A stretch of DNA of 64,000 bases from Bacteroidota bacterium (GTDB lineage: Bacteria > Bacteroidota > Bacteroidia > Bacteroidales > JAAUTT01): positions 124,001-188,000 of the forward strand of contig JAUZOO010000003.1 of NCBI GenBank assembly GCA_030706405.1, in the 5' to 3' direction. The position numbers and the translations under genes are program-made. Each line of letters starts with the position of its first letter. Position 1 is the stretch's first letter. Shown piece after piece: positions 27,148 to 35,534 of this stretch. The notes under the pieces are model-generated. The model ran no database searches, was not told where the DNA came from, and worked only from the letters and a program-made list of their open reading frames with translations.

Positions 27148-28979
27148 TGAAAAATGGTTTTATTATAACGGAACTTCGATTAACTGCAAATAACCTACCA
27201 CCAGCTAAGGTTTCTTTTCAAAAAGGACTTAATGTAATTACAGGTCCAACAAATACTGGGAAAAGTTATATTTTTCAGTGTATTAACTATATGCTTGGCT
27301 CGTCTTCAAACCCCAAAGACATAAAGGAGGCAAGGAGTTATAGTAACATATTTCTTGAAATTTGTAATTACAAAAATGAATATTATACATTAGAAAGTGA
27401 TTTTAAAGGTGGCAACTTTAAACTTTTTAAAACAAAAATCGATAACATTGATGGTGCTGATTATGAGGTTTTGAATAGGAAACATGACCCATTTAAAGAA
27501 AATACAGTTTCATCTTTTCTTCTATCGCAGAGTAATATTTGGGGTAAAAAAATCAGATTAAATGCAAAAGGAAAGACAAGGAGTATTTCATATAGAGATA
27601 TAGTTCATTTTTTAATGGTTAATGAAGAGCGTATTATAACAGAGGAATCTCCTATTGTTACTCATTACACCAAAGCGACGGAAGAATTGAATACCTTAAA
27701 GTTTATAGTAACAGGCATAGATGATGGCTCTGTTATTGAGGCTATAAGCAAAAATGAAATACATAATAGAAAAGGTAAAGTCGATTTGCTAAATGAACTT
27801 ATTGAGGAAACTAAAGAACAGTTAGTTGGAAGAGATGATTTGGAACAAATTGAAACTTCTATTTTAAAAATCACAAAGGGAATAGATTATTTAAATGTTG
27901 AATACCAAAATCTCAATAAGCAGTTTTCACTATTGGAAAGTGAAAGAGAAGGGTTTAACGCTGATTTACAAGACAAAAAGTCAAGACAAAAAGTTTTAAA
28001 AGAATTATTGACTCGGTCTAATCTTTTAAAAGAGCAGTATGATAACGACATTAGAAGGCTTAGAGCAACAATTGAAGCAAGTGTATTATTATCAGGTAAT
28101 CATACTATGGATAAAAACTGTCCACTATGTAATAATATAATAAATGAGAAGTGCAACGAGGAAGAAATAGCAAAAATAATTAACTCATGTAATAATGAAA
28201 TATTAAAAATTGATGGACTGAAAAAGGAACTTATTGAGACTGTAGAGTTAATGAATACAGAAGTTACTCAATTAACCACAGAAGTAAGTTTAATTGAAAT
28301 AAAAGTTCAAAGGCTATCTTTAGACATTAAGACCGGCGTTGGCAAACAATTAGAACAAATTTTAAAAAGTATTATAGTTTTTAATGACAAGAAAAGCCAA
28401 TTAATAGGGATTATGGCGTTATACAATCAATATAATAATTACAAAAAGCAAAAAGAAGCATTAGAATCATCAATACCGAAATCTAATGAAAATCCAAAGT
28501 TTGGCACTTTATCAACAGCCTCTTTATCAGATTTGTCAGAGAAAATAAAGTCTGTTTTAGAAGAATGTAATTATCCTAAAATATCAGAAGTAAGTTACAG
28601 TGAGGAAAGAAATGACTTTGTTATATCTGGCGAAGATAGAAGCCTTTCTGGCAAAGGATTTCGTGCAATTACTTATTCTGCGTATATAGTTGGTTTGCAG
28701 GAGTTAATTGCCTCAAAAGATTACAGTATAGGTGTTCCAATACTTGACTCTCCACTAGTTACATATAGAAAACCGAAGGCAGGTGATGAAGCAATCCCAG
28801 TTGATTTGGCAATGGACTTTTACAGATATTTGTCTAGAAAGAATGAAATAAGCCAGTTTATTATCATTGAAAACGAAGAACCACCAATGGATATTTTAGA
28901 CAACATTAAACATATCACTTTTAGCGGAATAGAAGGAGAGGATAGATATGGGTTTATACCAATAAACACCAGCCGCTAA
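27147..28979 (+). CDS. ABC-3C system ATPase (SMC/RecN-like, DUF3732-like)
   Basis: Protein of 610 residues with the SMC-like order of parts. Walker A GPTNTGKSYIFQ lies at about 34-45. Two coiled-coil arms span about 200-300 and 345-450, joined by a hinge with CPLCNN (near 325), reminiscent of a zinc-hook. The C-terminal ATPase half has SGKGFRAITYSAYIVGLQEL as signature region and VPILDSPLVTYRKP as Walker B/D-loop region. It is expected to sense invading or altered DNA and license the effector. It is the last gene of the operon and is followed by a long cassette-like boundary. Confidence 0.82.
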   Translation: MKNGFIITELRLTANNLPPAKVSFQKGLNVITGPTNTGKSYIFQCINYMLGSSSNPKDIKEARSYSNIFLEICNYKNEYYTLESDFKGGNFKLFKTKIDNIDGADYEVLNRKHDPFKENTVSSFLLSQSNIWGKKIRLNAKGKTRSISYRDIVHFLMVNEERIITEESPIVTHYTKATEELNTLKFIVTGIDDGSVIEAISKNEIHNRKGKVDLLNELIEETKEQLVGRDDLEQIETSILKITKGIDYLNVEYQNLNKQFSLLESEREGFNADLQDKKSRQKVLKELLTRSNLLKEQYDNDIRRLRATIEASVLLSGNHTMDKNCPLCNNIINEKCNEEEIAKIINSCNNEILKIDGLKKELIETVELMNTEVTQLTTEVSLIEIKVQRLSLDIKTGVGKQLEQILKSIIVFNDKKSQLIGIMALYNQYNNYKKQKEALESSIPKSNENPKFGTLSTASLSDLSEKIKSVLEECNYPKISEVSYSEERNDFVISGEDRSLSGKGFRAITYSAYIVGLQELIASKDYSIGVPILDSPLVTYRKPKAGDEAIPVDLAMDFYRYLSRKNEISQFIIIENEEPPMDILDNIKHITFSGIEGEDRYGFIPINTSR

Positions 28980-29081
28980 CACGCGGTATATTTCAGTCGG
29001 CAATGATGAGTAACTTAATAAATTCGCAGTTTCTAATGCCGTACGAAAACCTACCATCAAACGTTGGCGTTATATAAAAAA
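28980..29081 (+). repeat. Cassette-boundary-like sequence after the ABC-3C operon
   Basis: Just after the stop, CGCTAAC opens a partly self-complementary stretch (GTCGGCA at about 28997 against TGCCGTAC at about 29037) that ends in GTTGGCG near 29062. CGCTAAC and GTTGGCG are near inverse, as in the ends of integron attC sites, but the canonical RYYYAAC/GTTRRRY cores are not matched exactly. Confidence 0.4.
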
Positions 29082-29153
29082 ATGAACATGAGATTTGTAC
29101 TGATGCTATTATTGGTATGTATATCGATAAATTCATGCTCAAAAATAGATTGA
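29082..29153 (+). CDS. Very small lipoprotein-like ORF
   Basis: A 23-codon frame reads MNMRFVLMLLLVCISINSCS and three more residues. It is a complete lipoprotein signal peptide (hydrophobic core, lipobox INSC) with almost no mature part. Its TGA is immediately followed by the ATG of the next gene. It could be a tiny lysis-type lipopeptide, a leader coupling translation, or the cut-off front of a lipoprotein gene. Confidence 0.35.
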   Translation: MNMRFVLMLLLVCISINSCSKID

Positions 29154-29492
29154 ATGAAGATATTAAAAATTATAGGGATATTAATACTGACAGTGATTGG
29201 ATTGCTAATTGTTTGGGTTAACTTACCAACAAGCATTCTATACTACTCAGAGATTAAATATGGGAATGAGTTTGTTGAGAATATTTATAATTATAAAAAG
29301 CAGCATGGGCAATTTCCTAAAGATAATTCATGGGATACATTAAAAATACTAAATCCATTAAAGCCTTATGAGACATTCTATCCAGAATACCATATAATTG
29401 ATAAGGATAATTTCAGTTTGACTTATATTGAGGGTTTTGATCCACCGTATTTGCAATATGATACTAAATCAAAAAAATGGGAGAAAAAATAA
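29154..29492 (+). CDS. Hypothetical protein with an N-terminal membrane helix
   Basis: Protein of 112 residues. Residues 3-28 form a hydrophobic anchor, and the remainder (KYGNEFVENIYNYKKQHGQF, then LKPYETFYPEYHIIDKDNF) looks like a small extracytoplasmic alpha/beta domain. No family recognised. The start is fixed by the adjoining TGAATG junction with the tiny lipoprotein-like ORF. Cassette-like motifs lie on both sides. Confidence 0.6.
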   Translation: MKILKIIGILILTVIGLLIVWVNLPTSILYYSEIKYGNEFVENIYNYKKQHGQFPKDNSWDTLKILNPLKPYETFYPEYHIIDKDNFSLTYIEGFDPPYLQYDTKSKKWEKK

Positions 29493-29501
29493 AAGCTATC
29501 G

Positions 29502-29670
29502 CCAACAATGTGTATATATCATGCAGGTTTAGCTCCGTTGGTTTTTCAATTCAGAGTAATTTAAAAATTCATAGCTTGCAGGTAAGAACGGTAATAAAGG
29601 ATAATTAATCACTCCAAAGTCCCCAACATTTTCTACCGCCACCGTTACCTGCTATGTTAAAACCATTCAC
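29502..29670 (+). repeat. Cassette-boundary-like repeat
   Basis: The 160-base gap begins with ATCGCCAACAATGTGTATA, carries GCAGGTAAGAACGG near 29578 and ends with CACCGTTACCTGC near 29641, so its ends are partly inverse (GCAGGTAA with TTACCTGC). It resembles interspersed spacers I associate with Bacteroidota gene cassettes; I cannot confirm this here. Confidence 0.4.
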
Positions 29671-29695
29671 CTATGAGAAATTAATAACTAATGGC

Positions 29696-31192
29696 ATGTG
29701 TTTGTTTTTGAAAAAATTAATTTTTTGTTCAATAATTTCCTGCTTTTCGTTAGGTTCTCTAACAGTGAAAGCTCAAACATACAAGCACATTGATAGATTT
29801 GAATCAGATACTTATTATCCGGCATTTATATATGGGAAAGGAATAGTAAAGGACACAATTATTCACAATCAGGGACTTCGCATTACTTATCATTTTGATA
29901 AAGGTATCAACTCACGTTTTACATTAATCCACAATTACGATATAGCTCCTCAGGATTATAGTTTTATGCCTAATAAACTAACGCTAACTTTAAAAGGAGG
30001 AAATAAGGCAGACCAAATAAGGCTAAGATTATGGGAAGACATTAATATGAATGGAAAATTTGATAGTGCAGACGAAGTATTTGCTTCAAAGCCTTATTTT
30101 ATGGGCGACACTGTTTGGCATACCTTGCAATTTCCTTTAGATTCTTTTAAAAAAGTCATTGGCAATGGCAACAATCAACTTGATTTAAATCGAATAAGAG
30201 CATGGGATATAGAAGTGGAAAGTCAAAATGAGGAGTTGCACTCAGGCGAATTATATTTAAATGATTTACGGTTTTGCAGTAATTATAAACCTAAAACTTC
30301 AAAAAAAGCATCATTAACAGGTACTTTTATAACCTTGAACGTTGCAGACTCCAGTAAAAATGGTTATTGGACACAATTGCAATGGAATAACCAACTTAGA
30401 AAGATGAAAGACATGAATCTTTCCAAAATAATTATTCAATATAGTGTGCATCAAAACCGAGCATGGTATTCACCCTCCAAGCTTTCCTTTGTCAAATACC
30501 ATGAGACAACATTAAATAAAATATTTGTAGCAGCTAAAGCTGTTGGTATTAAAATTTATTTAGGATTATGGTTTAACGAAACCTGGTATAAAAGTGATAA
30601 AGCATTAGCAAGTACTTACAACGATTTACTTTTAAAAGACAAAGATACCATTGATGAGTTATATAAGCTATTTGGCTCAAATGCTGAATTTGGTGGCTGG
30701 TATATTCCTCAAGAAATAAATGATTATGATTGGCAAACTGAAAATAAAAAAGTATTGCTTTTTACATGGTTGCAACAAGTAGCGGGATATGCCCATAAAA
30801 AAGATACTTCAAAACCACTAATTATTGCTCCTTATTTTAATTTATGGCAACCTGCCGATATAATTGAAGCATGGTATAATGAATTATTAGACATCGCAAA
30901 AGATATTGATTGGATTTATCCTCAAGATGGTGTTGGCACTTCTCTTAAGGTTGTACATACTGATATTCCTAACTATGGAAGTCATATTAAAGCCGCTTGT
31001 GAGAAGCATAGAAAAAAGTTTGGTGTAACTGTCGAATCGTTTAGACAACTTACAGGCTGGCCTATTGATAATGGTATTTTTTCTGCCACGTCCACAGATA
31101 TTAAACAAATAAACGAACAAATACAAGATGCATATCAACTAAACCCTAATGATATAATTCTATTTGAATGGGATTACTTAAATATGAATTAA
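29696..31192 (+). CDS. Secreted DUF4434-type TIM-barrel protein
   Basis: About 498 residues from ATG 29696; an ATG at 29654 would add 14 residues before the signal peptide and is less likely. The signal (KLIFCSIISCFSLGSLTVKAQ) ends at about residue 26. A beta-sandwich (about 30-200) is followed by a glycosidase-like barrel (about 205-495) with GTFITLNVADS, YSVHQNRAWY, IYLGLWFNETWY and GWYIPQEINDYDW, whose acidic residues could be catalytic. DUF4434 proteins are thought to act on glycans, but activity is unproven. It is an isolated gene between cassette-like motifs. Confidence 0.75.
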   Translation: MCLFLKKLIFCSIISCFSLGSLTVKAQTYKHIDRFESDTYYPAFIYGKGIVKDTIIHNQGLRITYHFDKGINSRFTLIHNYDIAPQDYSFMPNKLTLTLKGGNKADQIRLRLWEDINMNGKFDSADEVFASKPYFMGDTVWHTLQFPLDSFKKVIGNGNNQLDLNRIRAWDIEVESQNEELHSGELYLNDLRFCSNYKPKTSKKASLTGTFITLNVADSSKNGYWTQLQWNNQLRKMKDMNLSKIIIQYSVHQNRAWYSPSKLSFVKYHETTLNKIFVAAKAVGIKIYLGLWFNETWYKSDKALASTYNDLLLKDKDTIDELYKLFGSNAEFGGWYIPQEINDYDWQTENKKVLLFTWLQQVAGYAHKKDTSKPLIIAPYFNLWQPADIIEAWYNELLDIAKDIDWIYPQDGVGTSLKVVHTDIPNYGSHIKAACEKHRKKFGVTVESFRQLTGWPIDNGIFSATSTDIKQINEQIQDAYQLNPNDIILFEWDYLNMN

Positions 31193-31262
31193 TAAAACAC
31201 AGCAAATAACACAATGTCATCAGACATTATAAAAAAAAGCGTTAGTTGATTGGAACTAAAAT

Positions 31263-31976
31263 ATGAAAAAACGGCCCCGGATATATTATGCGAGTGGAAT
31301 GATTAGTTTATTGCTAATCCCATTGTTTGGATATTATTTTATTAATAAGCAGATTAGCCATAATACAGAACAACGATGCATAGAAATTGTAATGTGTAGA
31401 AAGGATACATCGTGCAATGTATGTTTTAAATGTATTCCTCCAAAAAGAATTTATAAGAAGATTAATATTACCGGAGATTTACTTATTGACCAAAAAAAGT
31501 TAGTTTCGATTGATTCCATTGCTAATACTTTATTTATAGATGGAGATACTGTAAATGGACTGGAAATTAATTTTAGCGATCATTCAAAATATGAATCATT
31601 GATAAAAATTTTAGATATATGCAAGATAAGGCATATCCCAATCTATATGCTTAAAGATTATCAATTTTGGATGTGCTTTAGTTATACTGATTTATGGATT
31701 GGGGATAAAAATTATAAAACAAAAATAATTGGTCAGGATAAACGATTGTTAGTGACTGAGAATTATGATTACGAAATACAAATAAAACGAAAACCAGGGT
31801 ATTTTGTGGACGATGTGATTAAGGTTAATAACTCAATCAGTGAAACAATGCAACGGAATAGAAATATTTATGATTTTATCTATCAGCGTAAGCTTTTAAC
31901 CGGACTGCTAATATTTGTTTATATATTAATGATCATATTTACAATTAGAAAATTAAAAAAGAATTTATTGAATTAA
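31263..31976 (+). CDS. Hypothetical protein with two terminal membrane helices
   Basis: Protein of 237 residues. A membrane helix at about 9-28 and another at about 212-230 flank an extracytoplasmic domain with four cysteines in CRKDTSCNVCFKC (about 45-57). The centre, with GLEINFSDHSKYESLIKILDICK, is faintly like the ExbD/TolR periplasmic fold, but no ExbD membrane Asp is evident. I do not name a function. GCGTTAG just upstream may be another cassette boundary. Confidence 0.6.
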   Translation: MKKRPRIYYASGMISLLLIPLFGYYFINKQISHNTEQRCIEIVMCRKDTSCNVCFKCIPPKRIYKKINITGDLLIDQKKLVSIDSIANTLFIDGDTVNGLEINFSDHSKYESLIKILDICKIRHIPIYMLKDYQFWMCFSYTDLWIGDKNYKTKIIGQDKRLLVTENYDYEIQIKRKPGYFVDDVIKVNNSISETMQRNRNIYDFIYQRKLLTGLLIFVYILMIIFTIRKLKKNLLN

Positions 31977-32211
31977 AAATAAATAATTGATTATTAACGA
32001 CGTGTTATTATTGAGATGTTATGGGCCATAGTAAAAAATATTCGTAACCCCTAACGTTGCCGGCAATCAGAGAATAAAATATAAAATAAAGCGATAGAAA
32101 AATTTTGAGTTGTTTTTATTTGCTGTCATTTTGTGAAATCAAAAAAATATGAATCTGTAAAAGCAAGTTGTGTGATTCAAATAAAGTATAGCAATTTACA
32201 TTAGACTTAAA
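31977..32211. other. Intergenic gap with a cassette-like motif
   Basis: The sequence contains CCCCTAACGTTGCCGGCAATC near 32047, similar to the motifs after the ABC-3C operon. Otherwise it is AT-rich with no recognised feature. Confidence 0.35.
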
Positions 32212-32883
32212 ATGAAAAAAACAGACCTCATTTATTTAATATTTATACTTTTTATCTCATCGTGTAATAGTCCTAAGACAAAATTTAAGGAAGCCCATGA
32301 TTTGTTAGTTAAATCATCTGTAGAATCATTAGCTAATAAAATCGACTCATTAGATGGATTAAAAGGAACTCAAAAAACTTTTTTCTTTATTGATACTACC
32401 AGTTTTAAGTATAAACGTAAAAAACAACTTGATAGCATAACTACAAAGCGGATTCTTAATGGAGCTATTGTAAGAGAAGGCGAGTTTCCAGAATCAATAG
32501 ATACATCTTTCAGTAAATATTATTTTTATGATTCATTAACAAGTTCTTATTGCGATTCATCATATATTATAATGCGAAAACGTAATAATCCATATTTTGA
32601 TTTTGGCAGTAATCTGAGTTTGTATTTAGTTAGATTCAATAACGAAAAAATAGTACTTAAGTTATTAGCTAATGAAGGGTATTCTGATTGTCAATCGACG
32701 CTAACAATCTCTGCATTACAAGGAAATTCTGTAATTTATACATATTCTTATAATTATCAAGGAAGTGATGTTATTAACAAGGATGGCAAGTCTTTTTCTG
32801 TAAAAACAACAAAAATTAAGAAATACGACCTGAAAGATGGTTCATATACACTATTCGAGAAACAGAAGGAAAACAATAAATAA
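32212..32883 (+). CDS. Hypothetical lipoprotein
   Basis: Protein of 223 residues with a lipoprotein signal (LIYLIFILFISSC, Cys19) and a mature part rich in Asp, Ser and Lys. Segments such as YDSLTSSYCDSSYIIMRKRN and LYLVRFNNEKIVLKLLANEG suggest a beta-rich domain. No family recognised. It is surrounded by other single small genes of the same orientation. Confidence 0.65.
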   Translation: MKKTDLIYLIFILFISSCNSPKTKFKEAHDLLVKSSVESLANKIDSLDGLKGTQKTFFFIDTTSFKYKRKKQLDSITTKRILNGAIVREGEFPESIDTSFSKYYFYDSLTSSYCDSSYIIMRKRNNPYFDFGSNLSLYLVRFNNEKIVLKLLANEGYSDCQSTLTISALQGNSVIYTYSYNYQGSDVINKDGKSFSVKTTKIKKYDLKDGSYTLFEKQKENNK

Positions 32884-33075
32884 AATTCCCTTGTAAAAAG
32901 GTATTTAGCTTCGTAGGATCTCTAAGAGATTAACTAGTTATAGAAAGCCTTTAACGCGTTTAATCACTCTTTTAAAAAGCCGGAACTTTTATTCCGGAAT
33001 GTTTAGGTGTATAAAAAGTGAGGAGATTAAAGTAAAATTTATTATTTTCAGCCGTTTAACATTACAACAACAATT

Positions 33076-33447
33076 ATGGATTCCCTGCTCATAGATGGGA
33101 CTTTTACAACTCCTGAAGTTCGTTTTATAACTAACGGTAACCTTTATATCGGAGGCCGCTCATTACCGGAAGACACAAATAAGTTTTATAATCCTATATT
33201 TGATTGGATTAAAAACTTTAGAGGCTCGTCCGTCACCATCGATATTCGTTTTGGATATTTAAACACGAGTAGCTCAAAACAGCTATACACGTTACTAACG
33301 CTTATCAAAGAAAATACTTCGGTTGCAAAAGTGTTGGTAAATTGGTATTACGAAGAGGGCGACGATGATTATTACGAATTTGGCAAAGAAATGGAAATGC
33401 TGACAAAGCTTGATTTCGATTTTTACGAATATGCCGAGACTGAATAA
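33076..33447 (+). CDS. SiaC family (DUF1987) regulatory phosphoprotein
   Basis: Protein of 123 residues. LYIGGRSLPEDTNKFYNPIFDWI (about 23-45), RFGYLNTSSSKQLYTLL (about 58-74) and VNWYYEEGDDDYYEFGKEM (about 95-113) are the hallmarks of the family. In SiaC the Thr of the NTSSSK segment is reversibly phosphorylated; the equivalent here is Thr64. SiaC controls diguanylate cyclase SiaD in Pseudomonas; no cyclase or SiaB kinase is seen nearby. The next gene is a PP2C-like phosphatase, a plausible partner. Confidence 0.88.
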   Translation: MDSLLIDGTFTTPEVRFITNGNLYIGGRSLPEDTNKFYNPIFDWIKNFRGSSVTIDIRFGYLNTSSSKQLYTLLTLIKENTSVAKVLVNWYYEEGDDDYYEFGKEMEMLTKLDFDFYEYAETE

Positions 33448-33520
33448 AGCAACACGGAGATAATACACTGGCCTAAACCTGACGTTACTATTAAATTAGC
33501 GGATTCGTTTACGTTTTAAG

Positions 33521-34357
33521 ATGGAAATAATTGAGCAATTTTTAAGAAGCAAAACCAATAACCAGGAAGATTGTGAGGATAGCATTTTTATTTCCGATCA
33601 TTTTGCTGCTGTTATCGACGGTGTAACAAGTAAGTCAACCAAAAAATATAATAACGAATTACCGGGTAAAGCATGTTCCTTACTTTTAAAACAAGCTCTT
33701 GAAGAACTTTTGCCAACATCTACCGCAGAACAGGCCGTTGAATTCCTTACCCAAAAAATACATGCTTTATACGAAAGTATGGGGCTTGTTGAATATCTAA
33801 CGATAAATCCTGTTGAAAGAGCTGCAGCCTCTATAATCATTTACAGTAAATTCCACAACGAAATTTGGCAGGTAGGAGATTGTCAATGTTTAGTTGATAA
33901 AACACATTATACCAATACTAAAAAGATTGATGTGCTGGCATCAAACATCCGGTCGTTTTACATTGCTTCCGAATTAAAACTTGGTAAGACCTTACATTCG
34001 ATGCAACTAAATGATACCGGCAGAGATTATATTTTACCCATATTGCAAAGACAGGTATTGTTTCAGAATTCTTTTCAAAAGAGTGAATTTACCTATGGAG
34101 CCATTGATGGTTTTAACGTTCCTAAGGATGAAATTAAAGTGATTAAACTTTCGAACCCTAAAGCTATTGTTCTGGCATCCGATGGTTATCCTATGCTTTT
34201 TGAGACATTGGCTGAGAGTGAAGCGTATCTTAACAAGATAATTAAAGAAGATCCGCTTTGTTATAAAATATATAAATCGACCAAAGGGCTTAAACAGGGT
34301 TATTCCTCATTTGATGACAGAGCTTATCTTAAACTAAGGATAAAAGCTGCAAATTGA
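33521..34357 (+). CDS. PP2C-like protein phosphatase
   Basis: Protein of 278 residues with the acidic metal motifs of PPM phosphatases in order: FAAVIDGVT (about 28-36), WQVGDCQCLV (about 112-121), IVLASDGYPML (about 207-217) and SFDDRAYL near the C-terminus. It should dephosphorylate Ser/Thr residues in the cytosol. It lies 73 bases after the SiaC-like gene on the same strand, which suggests the two act together as SiaA and SiaC do, although this enzyme lacks the sensor part of SiaA. Confidence 0.75.
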   Translation: MEIIEQFLRSKTNNQEDCEDSIFISDHFAAVIDGVTSKSTKKYNNELPGKACSLLLKQALEELLPTSTAEQAVEFLTQKIHALYESMGLVEYLTINPVERAAASIIIYSKFHNEIWQVGDCQCLVDKTHYTNTKKIDVLASNIRSFYIASELKLGKTLHSMQLNDTGRDYILPILQRQVLFQNSFQKSEFTYGAIDGFNVPKDEIKVIKLSNPKAIVLASDGYPMLFETLAESEAYLNKIIKEDPLCYKIYKSTKGLKQGYSSFDDRAYLKLRIKAAN

Positions 34358-34459
34358 AAGTAACAGCCGCTTTGTTAGCTACAATATTTTACCAAAAAAT
34401 AAAGGTTATGCAGGCAATGTTGTATAGTTTTGGGACTTCGTAGTTTAATTTACCAGAAA

Positions 34460-35491
34460 ATGAAAAAGGGTATTCTTTCCATTTTAGTTATCATCGGGTT
34501 TGTACAGATTTGTGGGGCAGAATGCATTATTGAGTTGAGAAAACAATCGCTCAAATATACGTTAATTGATGTTGCGTCGTCGGTTTACCTGGCTAATGTG
34601 GCAAAACCACCTTTTTATTCGGTTAATTCGTTCAAACAGTTCGGCGTTGATGGTATCAATTACTACAACTGGTTAATTGCTGTTTATGTTTCGTTGCCCG
34701 AAGATAAAAAGCTCGACTTGAAAACCATATTCGAGAATAACAGTGCACGTTACCTTATGACGTTTACAATGCCGCTCAACGATTCGGCTTCGGTTGATCA
34801 GATTGTTGGCAAACTGTCCGGAAGTATGTTTATGATTAATCGTAAGTCCCGCAAAGCAATTAGGGATTTCTTTCCGTACTTCTATAATAACTGTCTGCAA
34901 TCGTATTTACCATACATCGACAAGGCAATTACCAAAAATTACATTTCGGTAAAGAACGACCTGAGAAAATATAATTTAAACATTTTTGAATTCATGAATA
35001 TAAACTCAGGTTTGCATGTTCTTAACGGGCAAAAACAAATCGTTTATTATTCGCCGGATTTTTTTGCAACCTATGGTTTTACGCATAATAATGAAGAAAT
35101 TTCGGTAGTTACACGAGTAAAGGATAACTTTCCGTCGTTACTAAAGACAATTTTTCACGAAAACTCGCATGTAATATTTCAAACGTTTACCAAAAGTTCA
35201 GAATTCGAAAAGCTTGTTGAGCCATTAAAGCAGAACAAGGAATTATTCAATTTATGGAACAATAATCTTCAAAATACTTACAAACTATGGTCAACCTGGT
35301 GTGAAGAAAATTTGGTGAATGGCTTTGCTTTTTATCTGTTTGATAAGTACACCGGAGAAAAGACGTATTATACCGGCAATTACTATTTCGATTATCAATT
35401 CTATAAATATTTAAAGAACAATCGTTTTAATCCGTCAGAAACAACACTTAAGGCAATGACGTATCAATTTATTAATGATTTAAATAAATAA
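34460..35491 (+). CDS. Putative secreted zinc peptidase (HExxH)
   Basis: About 343 residues from ATG 34460, where a signal peptide (ILSILVIIGFVQICGAE) starts; the upstream ATG at 34430 adds ten unlikely residues. The motif FHENSHVIFQ at about 233-242 supplies HExxH, and WCEENLVNGFAFYLF about 45 residues later offers the Glu ligand of gluzincins. The pattern is like DUF4932-type proteins. The family name is uncertain and activity is inferred from these motifs only. A hairpin terminator begins right after the stop. Confidence 0.6.
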   Translation: MKKGILSILVIIGFVQICGAECIIELRKQSLKYTLIDVASSVYLANVAKPPFYSVNSFKQFGVDGINYYNWLIAVYVSLPEDKKLDLKTIFENNSARYLMTFTMPLNDSASVDQIVGKLSGSMFMINRKSRKAIRDFFPYFYNNCLQSYLPYIDKAITKNYISVKNDLRKYNLNIFEFMNINSGLHVLNGQKQIVYYSPDFFATYGFTHNNEEISVVTRVKDNFPSLLKTIFHENSHVIFQTFTKSSEFEKLVEPLKQNKELFNLWNNNLQNTYKLWSTWCEENLVNGFAFYLFDKYTGEKTYYTGNYYFDYQFYKYLKNNRFNPSETTLKAMTYQFINDLNK

Positions 35492-35511
35492 TCGGGAGTT
35501 GAAGCTCCCGA
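35492..35511. terminator. Short hairpin between converging genes
   Basis: TCGGGAG pairs with CTCCCGA around a 6-base loop, immediately after the peptidase stop codon and 24 bases beyond the stop of the converging glycosyltransferase gene. T-rich sequence (TTGTCCTTTTCATTTT) follows on the plus strand, so it can serve the peptidase gene and perhaps both. Confidence 0.65.
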
Positions 35512-35534
35512 AGCAATCAATTGTCCTTTTCATT

